NCBI GenBank assembly: GCA_027943335.1
Contig: BSBK01002931.1
Span: 248,001 to 312,000, forward strand
Source of the DNA: Chamaecyparis obtusa
Taxonomy: Eukaryota; Streptophyta; Pinopsida; Cupressales; Cupressaceae
DNA length: 64,000 bases
Reading direction: 5' to 3'
Part shown: positions 34,530-46,127 of the stretch, piece by piece
How positions within the stretch are numbered: the stretch's first letter is position 1
Layout of the letters: each line of letters starts with the position of its first letter
The notes under the pieces: generated by a model
Databases searched by the model: none
The model's input: the letters and a program-made list of their open reading frames with translations, nothing else
What the model was told of the DNA's origin: nothing
Made by a program: the position numbers and the translations under genes

Positions 34530-35165
34530 CTCCTAAAGTATAGGATAATCATCAAGAGATTGTTCTCTTTCCTCCTCATCCTCTCTATCACTGATAGTAA
34601 TAGAAAATAATTGGCATCCCTTCTGCATGCTCTGCTTAAGCTGCATGGTAGAGATCATATGTAGAGATATGCCTCTCTTAATCCTGCAAATCACAATGGG
34701 TGTGCCATGATCATCTAGACATTCAATCCTCTTCTGATGACAATCTAACTTAGCTCTGTGGGCATAAAGCCAATCCATGCCAAGTACTATTCCATAAGAT
34801 CCAAGAGGTGTGATATGAAGGTCTAAAGTAGTGGTCAAATCACTAATCTGCACCTAAAAATCCCTTACCAAGGAGTTCACTGACACTCTAGACCCTAATG
34901 CTAACTCGACTTCCCAACTGACTTCCTACCTAGTTACCACTAGCCCACAACACTCCACTACCAATGGAGATATAAAAGAATAAGTAGCTCCAGAATTTAA
35001 AAAAATGGTAATGCTACTAACTCTGACCATACCTACAACCTCTATAACTATGGCCCGATGCTCTTCCTGGCGGTTATCAACTACTGCTAAAACCCTGTGA
35101 GACTTTCCAAAGTCCCCAAATGTAGGCTTTGATGCTATCATGCACTGACTACCTGCCATCTGTCC
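34530..35165 (-). pseudogene. Aspartic protease of the Tekay-type element
   Basis: 35159-34926 reads ...SSITIFLNSGATYSFISPLV: the catalytic triad is N-S-G, so the active-site Asp is lost (a G-to-A change would do it). The downstream part at 34853-34533 contains GSYGIVLGMDWLYAHRAKLDC, the usual gypsy flap and ILGMDWL block. Confidence 0.85.
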
Positions 35166-36470
35166 CTAAGGATAATCTCGAGCTAAGTGCCCCATGGCAC
35201 CACATGCATAACAAGGGCCATGTGTGTGAGTCTGAACTCCCTGTGGCCTAGAGTATTGTTGTCCACTAGTCCTACTAAACCCACTATAACCCCCCTAAGA
35301 GGACTCTTGAGTTTGTGTTGGAGGTGCATCAGAGTTCTGTGGATGTTGACCCTTCCTAGGACCCTATACCTACCATTGTTTGGGCTTAGAGCCCTGTTGT
35401 CTATGTGGTGGTTTCTACCTCTGATTCTAGTGAGACTTCTGCCGTGGGTTCTTATTAAAAGACCACAAACACTACCTTTTTTGTTACCTTTCCAATGATT
35501 TTTCTAGTAACCATGAGACTAAGATGCGGAATTATGTTTTTGAGACCTATCACGAGTGTCTCGTGACCTACCCCAAATCTTCTCTGCAATCAATGACATC
35601 TCTACAGCCTCTCAAAGGTTCCCTGGAGTGGTCATGTGAACCTATCCTAAAATCCAATCACTAAGTCCCTTGACAAAATGGTTAACTCACAATTTCTCAT
35701 CCTTCATATAGTCTACATAAGGTAGCAGCTCAAGGAAATGACTCTCATACTGAAGTACTGTGAGTCCCGGCCTATGCTAGAGATCATGGAACTCATCTAT
35801 GCAATGCTACCTATAATACTCTAACAAGTACCTATCTCTTAATCTCCCTAGGAAGATTTCCCAAGTGATAGTGTCCATGGAAGTGTTGTTCTTATATTCC
35901 TCTTGCTTCCACAAAGTGGAAGCACCTCCTCTTAGAAGGTGAACTAAAAATCGTGCCTTAAGGTTGCTCTCATAGTGACACAACCCAAAGCACTTGTCTA
36001 AACTCAATAGCCAAGCCTCATCCTCTGTTCCATCTATAGACCCATAATATAAAGGTGGCTGAAGTCATAGGAAATCTTTGATCTAGTCCCCAGCATCACA
36101 GGGTTCCCTCTTTACTATATCTGGTGGTGGTGGTTCTGGCATATGAACCAATTCCACCTCCTTGACCTTCCTCTGTGTCATGTGGAGGACTTCTAGTCCT
36201 CTCTCTGGCCTCTGATCTATGTCCTGATAACTGATGCTCTAAATGAGGACCCACTAGAGGAAACCTATCATGTATAACTCCAATAAGGTTCTATAGAACT
36301 AACAAGACCTCCTGATTAGGATTTAGTGGTGGTACGAGAGTAGGTTCCTTATTCATTGAGGATATCTCAACCCTTTTCTCATCTTGCACGTGAACCGACA
36401 GGGCTCGCTTATGACCTCTATTATAGCCACGAGCTTGACATGTAAGGGGAGCCATCCTACAAGCTCATTA
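35166..36470 (-). pseudogene. gag of the Tekay-type element
   Basis: Minus strand. Near the 5' end a Met-start frame begins around 36450 (MAPLTCQARGYNRGHKRAL). The capsid domain is clearest at 36007-35807 (ARFLVHLLRGGASTLWKQEE, then WEIFLGRLRDRYL) and continues with stops to about 35560. A zinc knuckle lies at about 35215-35174 (CYACGAMGHLARDY); its last Cys is replaced by Tyr. Many in-frame TAG/TGA stops. Confidence 0.8.
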
Positions 36471-36524
36471 AGGAAAAAGTTAAATAAGACACATAATGGG
36501 TTGAAGGTACCAAGTTTTTGCAAA

Positions 36525-36540
36525 CCTGGCTCTAATACCA
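36525..36540 (-). other. Primer binding site, tRNA-iMet type (Tekay-type element)
   Basis: Minus-strand TGGTATTAGAGCCAGG, three bases from the LTR end; one C-to-T difference from the usual TGGTATCAGAGC. Confidence 0.85.
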
Positions 36541-36543
36541 AAA

Positions 36544-38203
36544 TGTCATGCCCATATTTCTACAAGAAAAAACACACTAATTTTATTTTTTAAAGGTTTA
36601 TAATTATAACTAGAATGATAAATTAAATAACTACTTCACTATAGGAAGATGTCAAAATGAAGGTTGATCTAAAAGGTAGATAACATTAATCGCTAGAGGG
36701 GAATCATGGCGAGGGGTTATCGTACCCACCAACATCCCTCTCACAAAGATGACACAACCATTAAAACATTAAGATAATTATGTTATAAAATAAAATTAGC
36801 AATGTTATTAATAGAACAGATGATTGTTTCCCTCATTGATACCTAAGTTTTGACACCATGTTACAAATAATTATATTATTTATTTAGGTTAACTACTAAG
36901 TACTAGCATAATCATTAAATAAATCTAAATAATGGTTAAATTTGATTTACTAAAATATTAAAAATATCATTTAAAAATTTACTTAACAAAGTTCTCCCTC
37001 TAGCTAAAATTTCTCCTATGAGATGAGTCTTACCCCAAATTAAAAATAAATTTAAGCTTTTACAATGTCTCTCTTTTTTTTCACATTGCCTTAATTTTTA
37101 TTACCCAATCTTAATCCAATCTTTTATTTGTGAGAAGGCTATGCTCTAAGGTTAAATTAATTAGTCCACGAAGGGGGTCTCTATAAAAAGGTTAATAATA
37201 AAATTTTTTGGAAATCATCTTCCAAAAGAATCAATTTCCTAAAATAAAAATCAGTTAATAACTCAACAATAAATATTTCATCTCTAAAAAGGATCTCTAA
37301 TAAAAAATTCAAGGGGGAACTTAATCTAAAGATTAGAATTAAATTACATGAAGAAAAGCAACTTTAAATAATATAAATAAGAGAGAGAGGAAAAAGGAAA
37401 AGGAATTCAAAATTTGGGGTTGACTTTCATCCTAACCCTAATTTAAAATTAGGGTTAAGGTGAAAATAAGAACTTCCCAAAATTTGTTCACTTTCTCATT
37501 TTGCCTCCCAAAACTCTTCATTTTTTCATCTCCAAACCCTAGGAGGTTTTTTTTTGCAAGACTCTTCTTCTTTTGTTGTAGGTTATGGAGTTATAGAAGG
37601 TTGAAGGCAAAACTTGGTAGAGGGAAAATGGGCATATATCCACAAGTGTATTTGTGCATATACACCCATTTTGGTGTATATGCATTTATACACTTATGTG
37701 TATATCCTCTCCAAAATTAGAAAACTCAAAATGATAGAGAAGTGCTTCTCGGATGGTGATGCATCTCCTTCCCTAAAACTTGAAAATCTTCTATTTTGCA
37801 TTCAAGAATATTTTTGTTTATTTACCCTTCTGGGTTTTCAAGTTGTACCCTTTTAAAAAAAAATTGCATGCATTCCTTTGTTTTTGCAAGGATCTTATTT
37901 TTAAAAAAATGATATTTGAAGGGGCTTGGGGGAGTTGGGCTCAACCCCAAACCCTTGGCCATGTCTACCCATGTGGTGGCCAAGCCACGGTCGTGGCTGA
38001 GCCATGATTGTGACTTGCCATAGTCGCGGCCTTAGCTGCAGCTGTGACAAGCCACAGTCGTGGCCCAAACCATGACAATGACTTGCCACAGTCGTAGCCC
38101 CTGACATGGTTGGGCTTCCCTCAAGCCGCCCTACCCATACAGATAGGGTTTGGCTGCTATTTATTTTTAAATTATTAGTTTTAAATCATTTTAAATGTAT
38201 TTA
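36544..38203 (-). repeat. 5' LTR of the Tekay-type element, proximal piece
   Basis: Aligns with 26974 to about 28650 and is interrupted at ATTTA (38199-38203) by the non-autonomous element. It contains the palindromic CCACGGTCGTGG block at 37975-38100. Confidence 0.9.
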
Positions 38204-39769
38204 TGTATCATCTTAAAATGGAAGCACTTCTATGTTAAGAACATTTAGCCCTTAGAGTAAGTGGTTTGGGTTCATGTTGAATGCCTTGAATGGGTATTTG
38301 ACTTGGATCTATCTTTTTCCCCTATTATGCCTTATTTTCCACTTCTTCCTGACATAATCTTGGCATCCTAAATTGCAAAACCTGAGATTCTTGACCTCAG
38401 GATCAAGGTCAACCTCTTAGGTCAAGGTCGACCTCGACCCTGGCCTAGGTAAAGGATGACCTCGACCCTGACCTAGGTCAAGGTCGACCTCGACCTTGAC
38501 CCTAGGGTTTAGGATCATCAGGGTTAGATTTTGGTTTCGGGGTTTCATCAAAATCTTATCTTTTCCCTCTTCGGGGCCACTATTTCTCAGATTAAGTGTC
38601 TAATTCTCAAATTAATATTTGAGGTGGACCTTTCTCAAGATTTGTATAGGATTCCTAATTTATTATTAGAGATTAGCCTTTCTCAAGTTTTGTGCCTAAT
38701 GCTCAAATTAACTTTGGAGTTGGCCTTACCTCAAATTTTGTGACAAGGCTCTTAAATAATTAGTTTTATTTATATATTAAGGGTGGTCCCCTTCTAGATT
38801 TTTGTGTCAAGACTTTAATTTAATTTCCTCTCCATGTGCACCTCTCTAGAGTTTTGTGCCATGGGCCCTTAATTATTCTTTTCTATGTGGCCTCTCTAGA
38901 AGTTTGTGCCCTAGATCACTATTATTTTCTCCATCCATTATCAAGAGCAATATCTCTCGATCAAAGTTTTTACAATCAAGCTTTCGTGCTCAAGCACTCT
39001 CAAGCAAGAAGCTCAAGCATTCAAGCATTCAATTCATCAAGGAGATCCATTGTTAGCCATTGAAGGATTCAATCTCCATGGAGCCCTCTTCTTGAATATT
39101 TCTCCATCTATCCATTCAAGCCTCTTCCTATTCCAAGATCTATTCAAGATTGGTGTTGAAGATCTAAAGACAATTGATTGGAGACATCCTACATTTGATT
39201 CTACAAGGTGAATTATTCCACTTACTTTGTTTACTGCTACAATTTCAATTCAATTTCAAGGTTAATTCCTAAATTGGGGTTTGACCAATGCAAACCCCCC
39301 CCCCCCACCCCATCCAAACAAACGAAACCATTTTTCTTCCAGGTATAGGTGCGGGACAGAAAATTAAAGTGCGGATCTGGATACCCTTTTCGCTGAACTT
39401 TCAAGATTTGCAAATAGAATTTCCGTCGGAGCTGTGGGGGGGCAGGATTTTGCCCTGGGGTAAGACCTTGCCCTATTATCTGGGTCAGGAACGACCTACC
39501 TCAGATCGTAAAAATATTTCTAAGTTTTGTAGACCTCCCAGTTTCGATTCATGACTACAGAAATCAATAGTTTGTGAGATTGTTTGACAGGGTTTTCAAC
39601 CGATTCTTTTTTGGAGGTAAGTACCTTTATTTCTTAATTTCAATATTAATCATCTACATTTACTTTCCATATCATTATAATTTCATGTATGTGTAAAATA
39701 TTGGTTTGGGGTCTCTTTTATGGACAAACTCGTATGTTTTTAGACCCCATCCATATTTTTCATCTTACA
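38204..39769 (+). repeat. 5' LTR of the non-autonomous element
   Basis: 1566 bp. It contains a block of GGTCAA/TTGACC motifs (38392-38514), a poly-C run at about 39295-39307 and ends CATCTTACA. It is 159 bp longer than the 3' LTR. Confidence 0.9.
38392..38514. promoter_or_regulatory. Dense TTGACC (W-box-like) inverted repeats in the LTR
   Basis: GGTCAA or its complement occurs about eight times. 38476-38501 is a perfect inverted repeat, 12 + 2 + 12 (GGTCAAGGTCGA and its complement). The 3' LTR has the same block near 46318-46435 with a few transitions. TTGAC(C/T) is the core recognised by WRKY factors, so a stress-responsive promoter is plausible but untested. Confidence 0.55.
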
Positions 39770-40070
39770 TTTTGGTGAACCTGTTTTACGAAAACTCTTT
39801 CTTTTTGGTGTTAGATCTCCCTTTGTATTATCTTGTGTGTTTAATTTCATCTTACATTTTGGTGTTAGATCTCCCTTTGTATTATCTTGTATGTTTACTT
39901 TCATCTTACATTTTGGTGAACCCATTTTATGACAACTCTTTCTTTTTGGTGTTAGATCTCCCTTTCTATTACCTTGTGTGTTCACCTTCATCTTACATTT
40001 TGGTGAACCTGCGATAGACAACTCTTTCTTTTTGGTGTTAGATTTACATTTTGTGTTAGATCTTACATGC
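39755..40070 (+). repeat. Repeats of the LTR-end/primer-site junction in the leader
   Basis: The phrase CATCTTACATTTTGGTGAACC, which spans the LTR end and the presumed primer site, occurs at 39761, 39902 and 39990, and a variant (…TTTTGGTGTTAGATC) at 39848. TTTTTGGTGTTAGATCTCCCTTT recurs between them. The presumed primer site TGGTGAACC could not be assigned to a tRNA. Confidence 0.8.
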
Positions 40071-40219
40071 TTACAAAAGTAGGTTTATTTTATGCTCTTG
40101 TATTTATATTTCAAAAATACAAAAAATTGTAAAATTTCTTCAAAAATACAAAAACATTTCATTTGAATGCATTTTGATGTATCTAGATCTATTTTCTATG
40201 CATTTCCTTATTTTTTATC

Positions 40220-41733
40220 ATGTTGCACAAGTTATTTTCAAGTTTTTTCAAATGCCTTATTGATAGGGATTATAATCCTCCTATTTGGGATGAACCTTTG
40301 GATTTGGATGTTGGTTATTCTCTTCCTCGTGAAGCTATTGTGAATGAATCTACTTTTTGGGATGAACCCTTGGATAAGGACATTGATGTATCCCCTCCTT
40401 TGATACAAGAGGGTGATTTATTAATGGATGAAATATGCATACATGATGATAACTCTTTTTCTAAAACACACTCACCTTATGCAGACATTTTAGCGAAAGA
40501 AGATGATATTATAGATGCTTTACCTCCATTTGGGATTCCTTCTAGTGATGAGGCATTAGTGGAGAATGATATGAATTCCCTTAATACTCTCTCTTTTAGT
40601 GATGATCTTATGGAGAATCAAGATCTCACCTCATCTCCTCCTAGGATGTCTTCTTTGCTTCCTTCTTGTGAATCTATTTGTAGTGTTGAGACAACTAATA
40701 TGGTTTTTCTAAAACCTTTGTTGACTGTCAAAGGTTGTCCTCACATTACCATCAAAGGTAAACCTATGGAGTCTTTAGATTCTTTTAGTGACCATGATTC
40801 TATAGCTCACACATATCGTACAAGGAATAACCCTCAACCTAATCCGATGGTTTCTACTTCTTTTCCATCTTCTCAACCCATTCTTCCTCCTCCACCCCGT
40901 TTTCCCAGCAAGGAGTATGATTTAATAGACCAATTGCAAAATACTCTTGCCAAGATTTCTTTATGGAGCTTCTTTAAACTTCACCTACCTACTATGAAGC
41001 CTTGCAAAAAGCTCGAGCAACTCTTCCCACTCCACCTCCTAATCAAGATAACATCAATAACTTCTTACAATGCATGCATGCTACCCTGGGTCCTCCTGAT
41101 ATTGTATTTACTCAAAAGGATTTACCTTCTAAAGAAGTTCAGAATCAATATGATGCTCTTATGGTTGCTGTTACTATCAATAAAAGTATCATTTGTAGGA
41201 CCTTGATTGATAATGGATCTGGGCTTAATATTTGTAGCATGGACATGCTCAAAGCGATTAAGGCCGATCTTTCAACTATTCAACTTGACAATGTTCCTAT
41301 ACGTGGCTTTGATAACATTGCTAAGAACACTTTAGGTATCATTACCTTACCTATCAAAGTAGGTCTGGTCATCGTAAACACACCTATTCATGTTATGCCT
41401 GGACCTCTCAATTGTAACCTTCTTTTGGGTAGACCTTGGTTGCATGAAATGCATGATGTTCCTTACACCCTCCACCGTAAAGTCAAGTTTATACATAATA
41501 ACAAGATGTATACACTTCATGCAGATGATGCGCCTAATTCTTGTCTGAATATTCAAGCCCACACTACTCCCATTCCTAATAGTAATCATTCTTCCTCTAA
41601 TGCTCTTCTTGGTGATGATTGGGGAACCTTAGATTTTACTCCTACCTTTATTGGAAAATATAAGGTTTTTGATCTTGATTTTATGAAGAAACAAAGAGAG
41701 TTTGAACAATGTGATGTTCCTACCTTAATTTGA
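40220..41733 (+). pseudogene. Protease-containing ORF of the non-autonomous element
   Basis: A first frame (40220 to about 40970) starts with MLHKLFSSFFKCLIDRD and is rich in Asp/Ser/Pro with two WDEPLD repeats; it shows no gag capsid domain. After a frame change near 40965 the second frame (to 41733) carries a Tat-type protease: CRTLIDNGSGLNICSMDML (D-N-G) and CNLLLGRPWLHEMHDVPYTL. It stops at TGA 41731 at the edge of the AT-rich insert. Its likely ancestral role is cleavage of a Gag-like polyprotein. Confidence 0.8.
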
Positions 41734-42265
41734 TTTAAATACATAATAAAAATAGTGTAATAAAAGAATAAATAATTATAATTTAATTTATGATTAAATA
41801 TATTAAGTATAATAAGAAAAAGAATTAATAATGTATAATCTAATATTATATTTATGATTCAATATAATAATATCCTCTTTGATATGACAATTATAATAAA
41901 ATATAAACTAATACATAAATAGTATAATAATCTTACATATTTAATGTCAAATTATAATCTTAAGATGATATACATATATCTATGAAACAATGATCGAATA
42001 TGTACCGATCAATCAACTATCGATAATACTAATCGATTATTATTTTGCAAATAAATATTAAACAATAATTATAATTAAATGAAAACTTATCACCAAACAG
42101 TAGACATCGTGACAATTGGATTTGGGAGAAGAAATTAACGCGAGGATCATTACAAGTCAACAGTCTATATTGATTTCCATTTATAGATATGTGCTCAACA
42201 GTCTCCTATTTAATATTATGATATGCGATTTGAATAAGGAAAGACTTGGTGGACATAGAGGCGAT

Positions 42266-42308
<43 letters not shown>

Positions 42309-43492
42309 CGGTGGATATGACGAAGGCATGATACTCTTGGAATCGATTTTGACCATGAAAATTGTAACAGAGCATATCTGTAAACAGGGATAAATCATAC
42401 ACGAACAATGATAGGAATATACTTCAAATTCTTGTGACAGCAACCAGTAATATCCTTTATAAGAATTTGAACAGAAATAGGAGATATCAAAACAGCGACA
42501 TATATATCAGTGATGCTTCCTGAATAAAAACAACAATGTCTGACAACAATGAAGTGTCCTCAGCAATCTATGATAAAGACAAAGTCGTAAATACATATGG
42601 AGCATCGTTACCATCTTATTAGAACAGATATAGAATGGCGGCAGCGACTAAAGGAAATGATATGAAAGCAAAAGCATGATAAGAAACTATTGTTAGCAAT
42701 TGTGTTAGTTAGTAATTCAACAAAACAACGACTAGGAAATCATTTTGATTAAACAAACAAATTTTCTTTGACCATTCCAAAGGCCACGTATGATCCATAT
42801 AAAAAGTCACGTGAAGTGTATAAAATGAAATCAAAATTAATTGTGAAGAGGTGCATCCCTTTGTTTTGCAAGATATATCTATCGGGTTAGACTTCAGCAA
42901 TTGGATAGGAGATTAAGGGAAGACGTGGAAGTAATGGATGACATCATACATGGGATTAGTGAATATAGTCAAGAGTTAGTGCTGGAGATGTAAGCAACAT
43001 CAAAGAGATAACTGCGTTGAATTATAAGGTAAGTGGAAACTAATTCACATATTTCAATAATCATATTAAGGTATAAATTAATAAGAATTTATAATCAATA
43101 TAAATAATAGTACTATATATATATATATAAACAGAATTATATATCTGCATGTTTGGATATATATATATATGTGTGGATAATTATATTAAGGTATAAATTA
43201 ATAAGAATTTATAATCAATATAAGTAATAGAAATATATATATATATATATATAGAATTATATATCTGAATGTTTGGATATATATATATGGATGATATTAA
43301 GAATACAAAGCTAGTAAATGGGCCATTATAAAAGATTATGGGATCATAATTATATATTTAAATCTTTATGTAATATGTATTGAATAAGTTAGAATTGATT
43401 AATATAGGTACAATTAACATTATATTTATATATGTGAATATATGCATATATATATAAGATGTCATAAATCAGAATTGTGTATACTTATGAGT

Positions 43493-43570
<78 letters not shown>

Positions 43571-44265
43571 TTTCAAAGGGTTTATTATTTTTATATATGA
43601 AAAATATAAATGAATTTATTGATAATTATAAATGAATTTATATGAATTATAAATGAATTAATTATGAATATATTGATGCATATTAAATTCATATTCTTTT
43701 TAAATGGACAATTATGACCTATGAGATTATGTTAAATTTTTGTACATTTATATGTAGATGATGTGGGACCATAGAGAGAATGAATATTGTGTTCATTAAA
43801 AGATGGATCCCATATCTGGAGGGGGCTAGAAGAAATTATTATAATTTCCTAGTCTCGAGATTTAATATCTCAACAATGGATGATACAAATGGATCCCCGT
43901 ATCTGGAGGGGGCTAGAGGAAATTAAGACAGTTCCCTAGTCTCGAGATTATTATCTCATGTAGGCAGTATATATACTGAAAACTAGTCATATGCATATGC
44001 GTAGGCTTGGAATGCATTAAGCTTGCTTCCAAGAGATTCTTATGGGTAGTGCTCTAGGGATGACGTGTCAATAGCCCGATTGCTTAGAGTGGAGCGAATG
44101 TCCATCAAGACGGGAATTCTGTGAAGCCCAACCTAAAGGCAGCCTTAAGGATCAAATTTCCCCTTACTAACTTAGAGTAGAGTATGAGTCATATAAATAT
44201 TGTGTGATATTTTGTACTAACATCAGTTTTGTAGGATATAATAGAAGGAGAATAACAAGGGACAT
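41734..44265. mobile_element. Unidentified 2.5-kb AT-rich insertion inside the non-autonomous element
   Basis: The protease frame ends at its left edge and the G-patch frame resumes at its right edge in the same phase. It contains (TA)n runs at 42270-42306 and 43494-43568, a 120-bp direct repeat (43061 and 43181) and an 86-bp direct repeat (43803 and 43889) with the core TATCTGGAGGGGGCTAG. No ORF, terminal inverted repeat or target duplication could be defined, so both ends are approximate. An intron is an alternative. Confidence 0.5.
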
Positions 44266-44849
44266 TACAAACAACAAGTTTTTACTTCTACTTCTAATAC
44301 CCAACATAATAACTTCGTCGCTTCTTCTACCCACAATGAATCTGTCAAATCTACTAAGGATGATATTGTGAATGCTTAAGTTCCATTGACTCCTAATATG
44401 GCTTCTTGTTATGGTCTTGGTTATCATTTCCTAGTTAAACAAGGATTTAATGGTCAAGGATGTGGTAAGGATAAACAGGGAATTCAAATGCCCTTACATA
44501 CTGGGGGCATGAGCATTCTTATGGATTGGGATTTAATCCTCAACAACAAATCAATGTTAACAACATCTCAAATAACACTTCAAAACGTGATCAAACTATG
44601 AAGGAATTTGACCAAGAAGTTCTTTTGCCTAAACTCCTTCGTGCTAAGATGATTACTAGACCTAAACACAAAAAGAAACGTAGTCCACACATGAAGACTC
44701 TTCCTTTTTGTTCATATCATAGATTTCATGATCACTCTACTAATGAATGTCAAGCTTTACATTATAAGATTAGGCAGCTCATTGATAGTAAAGTTATGTA
44801 TATATCATGTGGTAATGAGGTGTATTTCAATCCCGTTTTCTCTAAATAA
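44266..44849 (+). pseudogene. G-patch-like segment and Cys/His motif of the non-autonomous element
   Basis: 44386-44500 reads MASCYGLGYHFLVKQGFNGQG then CGKDKQGIQMPLHTG, a G-patch-like glycine pattern. After a frame change near 44510 the frame 44526-44849 contains FCSYHRFHDHSTNECQALHY (C-x2-H...C) and RQLIDSKVMYI. This is the same CxxH-type motif that closes gag in the giant Tat element, here placed after the protease and not before it. A TAA lies at 44377 just before the G-patch segment. Confidence 0.7.
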
Positions 44850-45465
44850 CATTTATGTTCCTATTATGGAGCTCCACATTATCTAAACAACGTTAGCCTA
44901 ATCCTTGGGGGCTCATTGTCTTGTATAGTGTTGTGAGCAATATAATAGGTCCCCTTCCATCCATGTTCCTATGCTTGGGGGGCAAGGATGCCATCTCTTT
45001 CTTTTCTGTCTTTCCGAGATTCACCTCTTTCCTTGGTTAAGGAGTATTTATCTATTATGTGATATCCAATCATACATGAAAATTTTAGTTTGCATTGAGG
45101 ATCTATGTCCTTGATCACAACCTATTTTGTTGTTTGACATTGGGTTTCCATGGTTGATATATCTCTCACCTTGGAAACTGAATAGTGTGCTATCCCTCGC
45201 AAAGGTTACTTTTTCACTTCTTGCATGATATCTCTTTGCATTCGTCCCTTCCATGGCCTCATAGGAGTTGTGACCTTCTTGGCTTGGACTGAGTGTTTTC
45301 TATGGATATTGTCTTGATGTTGAAGAAGGCTTTATCCGTGTTCATTTCTTTCCTTAATATGTCAAAATAGTATTTTTTTTTCCATCTTAAGGAGGGGGGC
45401 ATATATATGGCCTCCCTCGTTCTATATTATGTATTTTTGTTCTAACCTTTTGTTTTGTAGCATGC
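44850..45465. other. Internal non-coding stretch of the non-autonomous element
   Basis: No gene recognised where RT and integrase would be expected in a complete Tat element. Confidence 0.5.
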
Positions 45466-45735
45466 TAAATTTCAAAAAGTAACACACATAAGTTGCTAAA
45501 TCTTGAAGGGACACAGATTTCCAATTTCAAATATGCTAAATCCTCTTAAGGTAATGCACATAAGTTGCTAAATCCTGAAGGGACACGTATTTCCAATTTC
45601 AAATATGCTAAATCTTCTAAAGGTAACGCACATATGTTGTTAAATCTTGAAGAGACACACATTTCCAATTTCAAATATGCTAAATCTTTTGAAGGTAACA
45701 CACATAAGTTGCTAGATCCTAAAGAGATACGCATT
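45466..45735 (+). repeat. 72-bp tandem repeats, about 3.7 copies
   Basis: ATATGCTAAATC starts at 45531, 45603 and 45675, spaced exactly 72 bp. Because 72 is a multiple of three, the open frame at 45565-45897 repeats a 24-residue peptide with ISNFKYAKS at its core. Confidence 0.9.
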
Positions 45736-46127
45736 TTATATTCCATGGTGATACAAGAAGGTGGATCTATGGGTATTCCAAAAGCCATCAGAAGACGCAC
45801 TACATACATGCACAAAGCCACCAGAAGGCACACAACTTTATGGGGTGACTATCAAGTTCTTGCTTGGTGGGCCATCCTATCCTTTTGTGGTTCATAGTGA
45901 GTTACACACATCTTATTGGGCGAGGTAGCCACTCCTCTCTTCCCTTTTCTCTATTTTTTCTAGTGATGTCTCTCTTATTGCAATCTTGGAGTTGATGAAG
46001 ACTCGAGTCCTTGGGGGATTGAGGATTTCTTTGTCCCTTTGTTTTCAAAAAGATTATATTTTTCTTTGTGATCTCCTTTACTAAGATTTTGCATCGAGTC
46101 CATACTCTTACTAAATTCGAGGCTTAA
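45736..46127. other. 3' internal stretch of the non-autonomous element
   Basis: No gene. The sequence just before the 3' LTR (ATTCGAGGCTTAA) is a poor polypurine tract. Confidence 0.4.

Noticed and set aside
37901..38107. 68-residue minus-strand frame rich in His/Gly/Leu
   Set aside because: Translation of the CCACGGTCGTGG palindrome block; low complexity, LTR sequence.
39706..40021. Open frames with repeated YYLVC or KCKMKVN peptides
   Set aside because: Direct read-through of the leader repeats on both strands; no domain and no start context.
21595..42240. Shared CGATTTGAATAAGGA word at about 21613 and 42226
   Set aside because: Only about 15 bp match and the flanks do not align; too little to claim a common repeat.
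42116..42443. Open frames ending or starting in poly-Ile/Tyr
   Set aside because: Generated by the (TA)n run at 42270-42306.
45466..45735. CRISPR-like array
   Set aside because: Units are contiguous 72-bp tandem repeats without unique spacers, in a plant nuclear retroelement.
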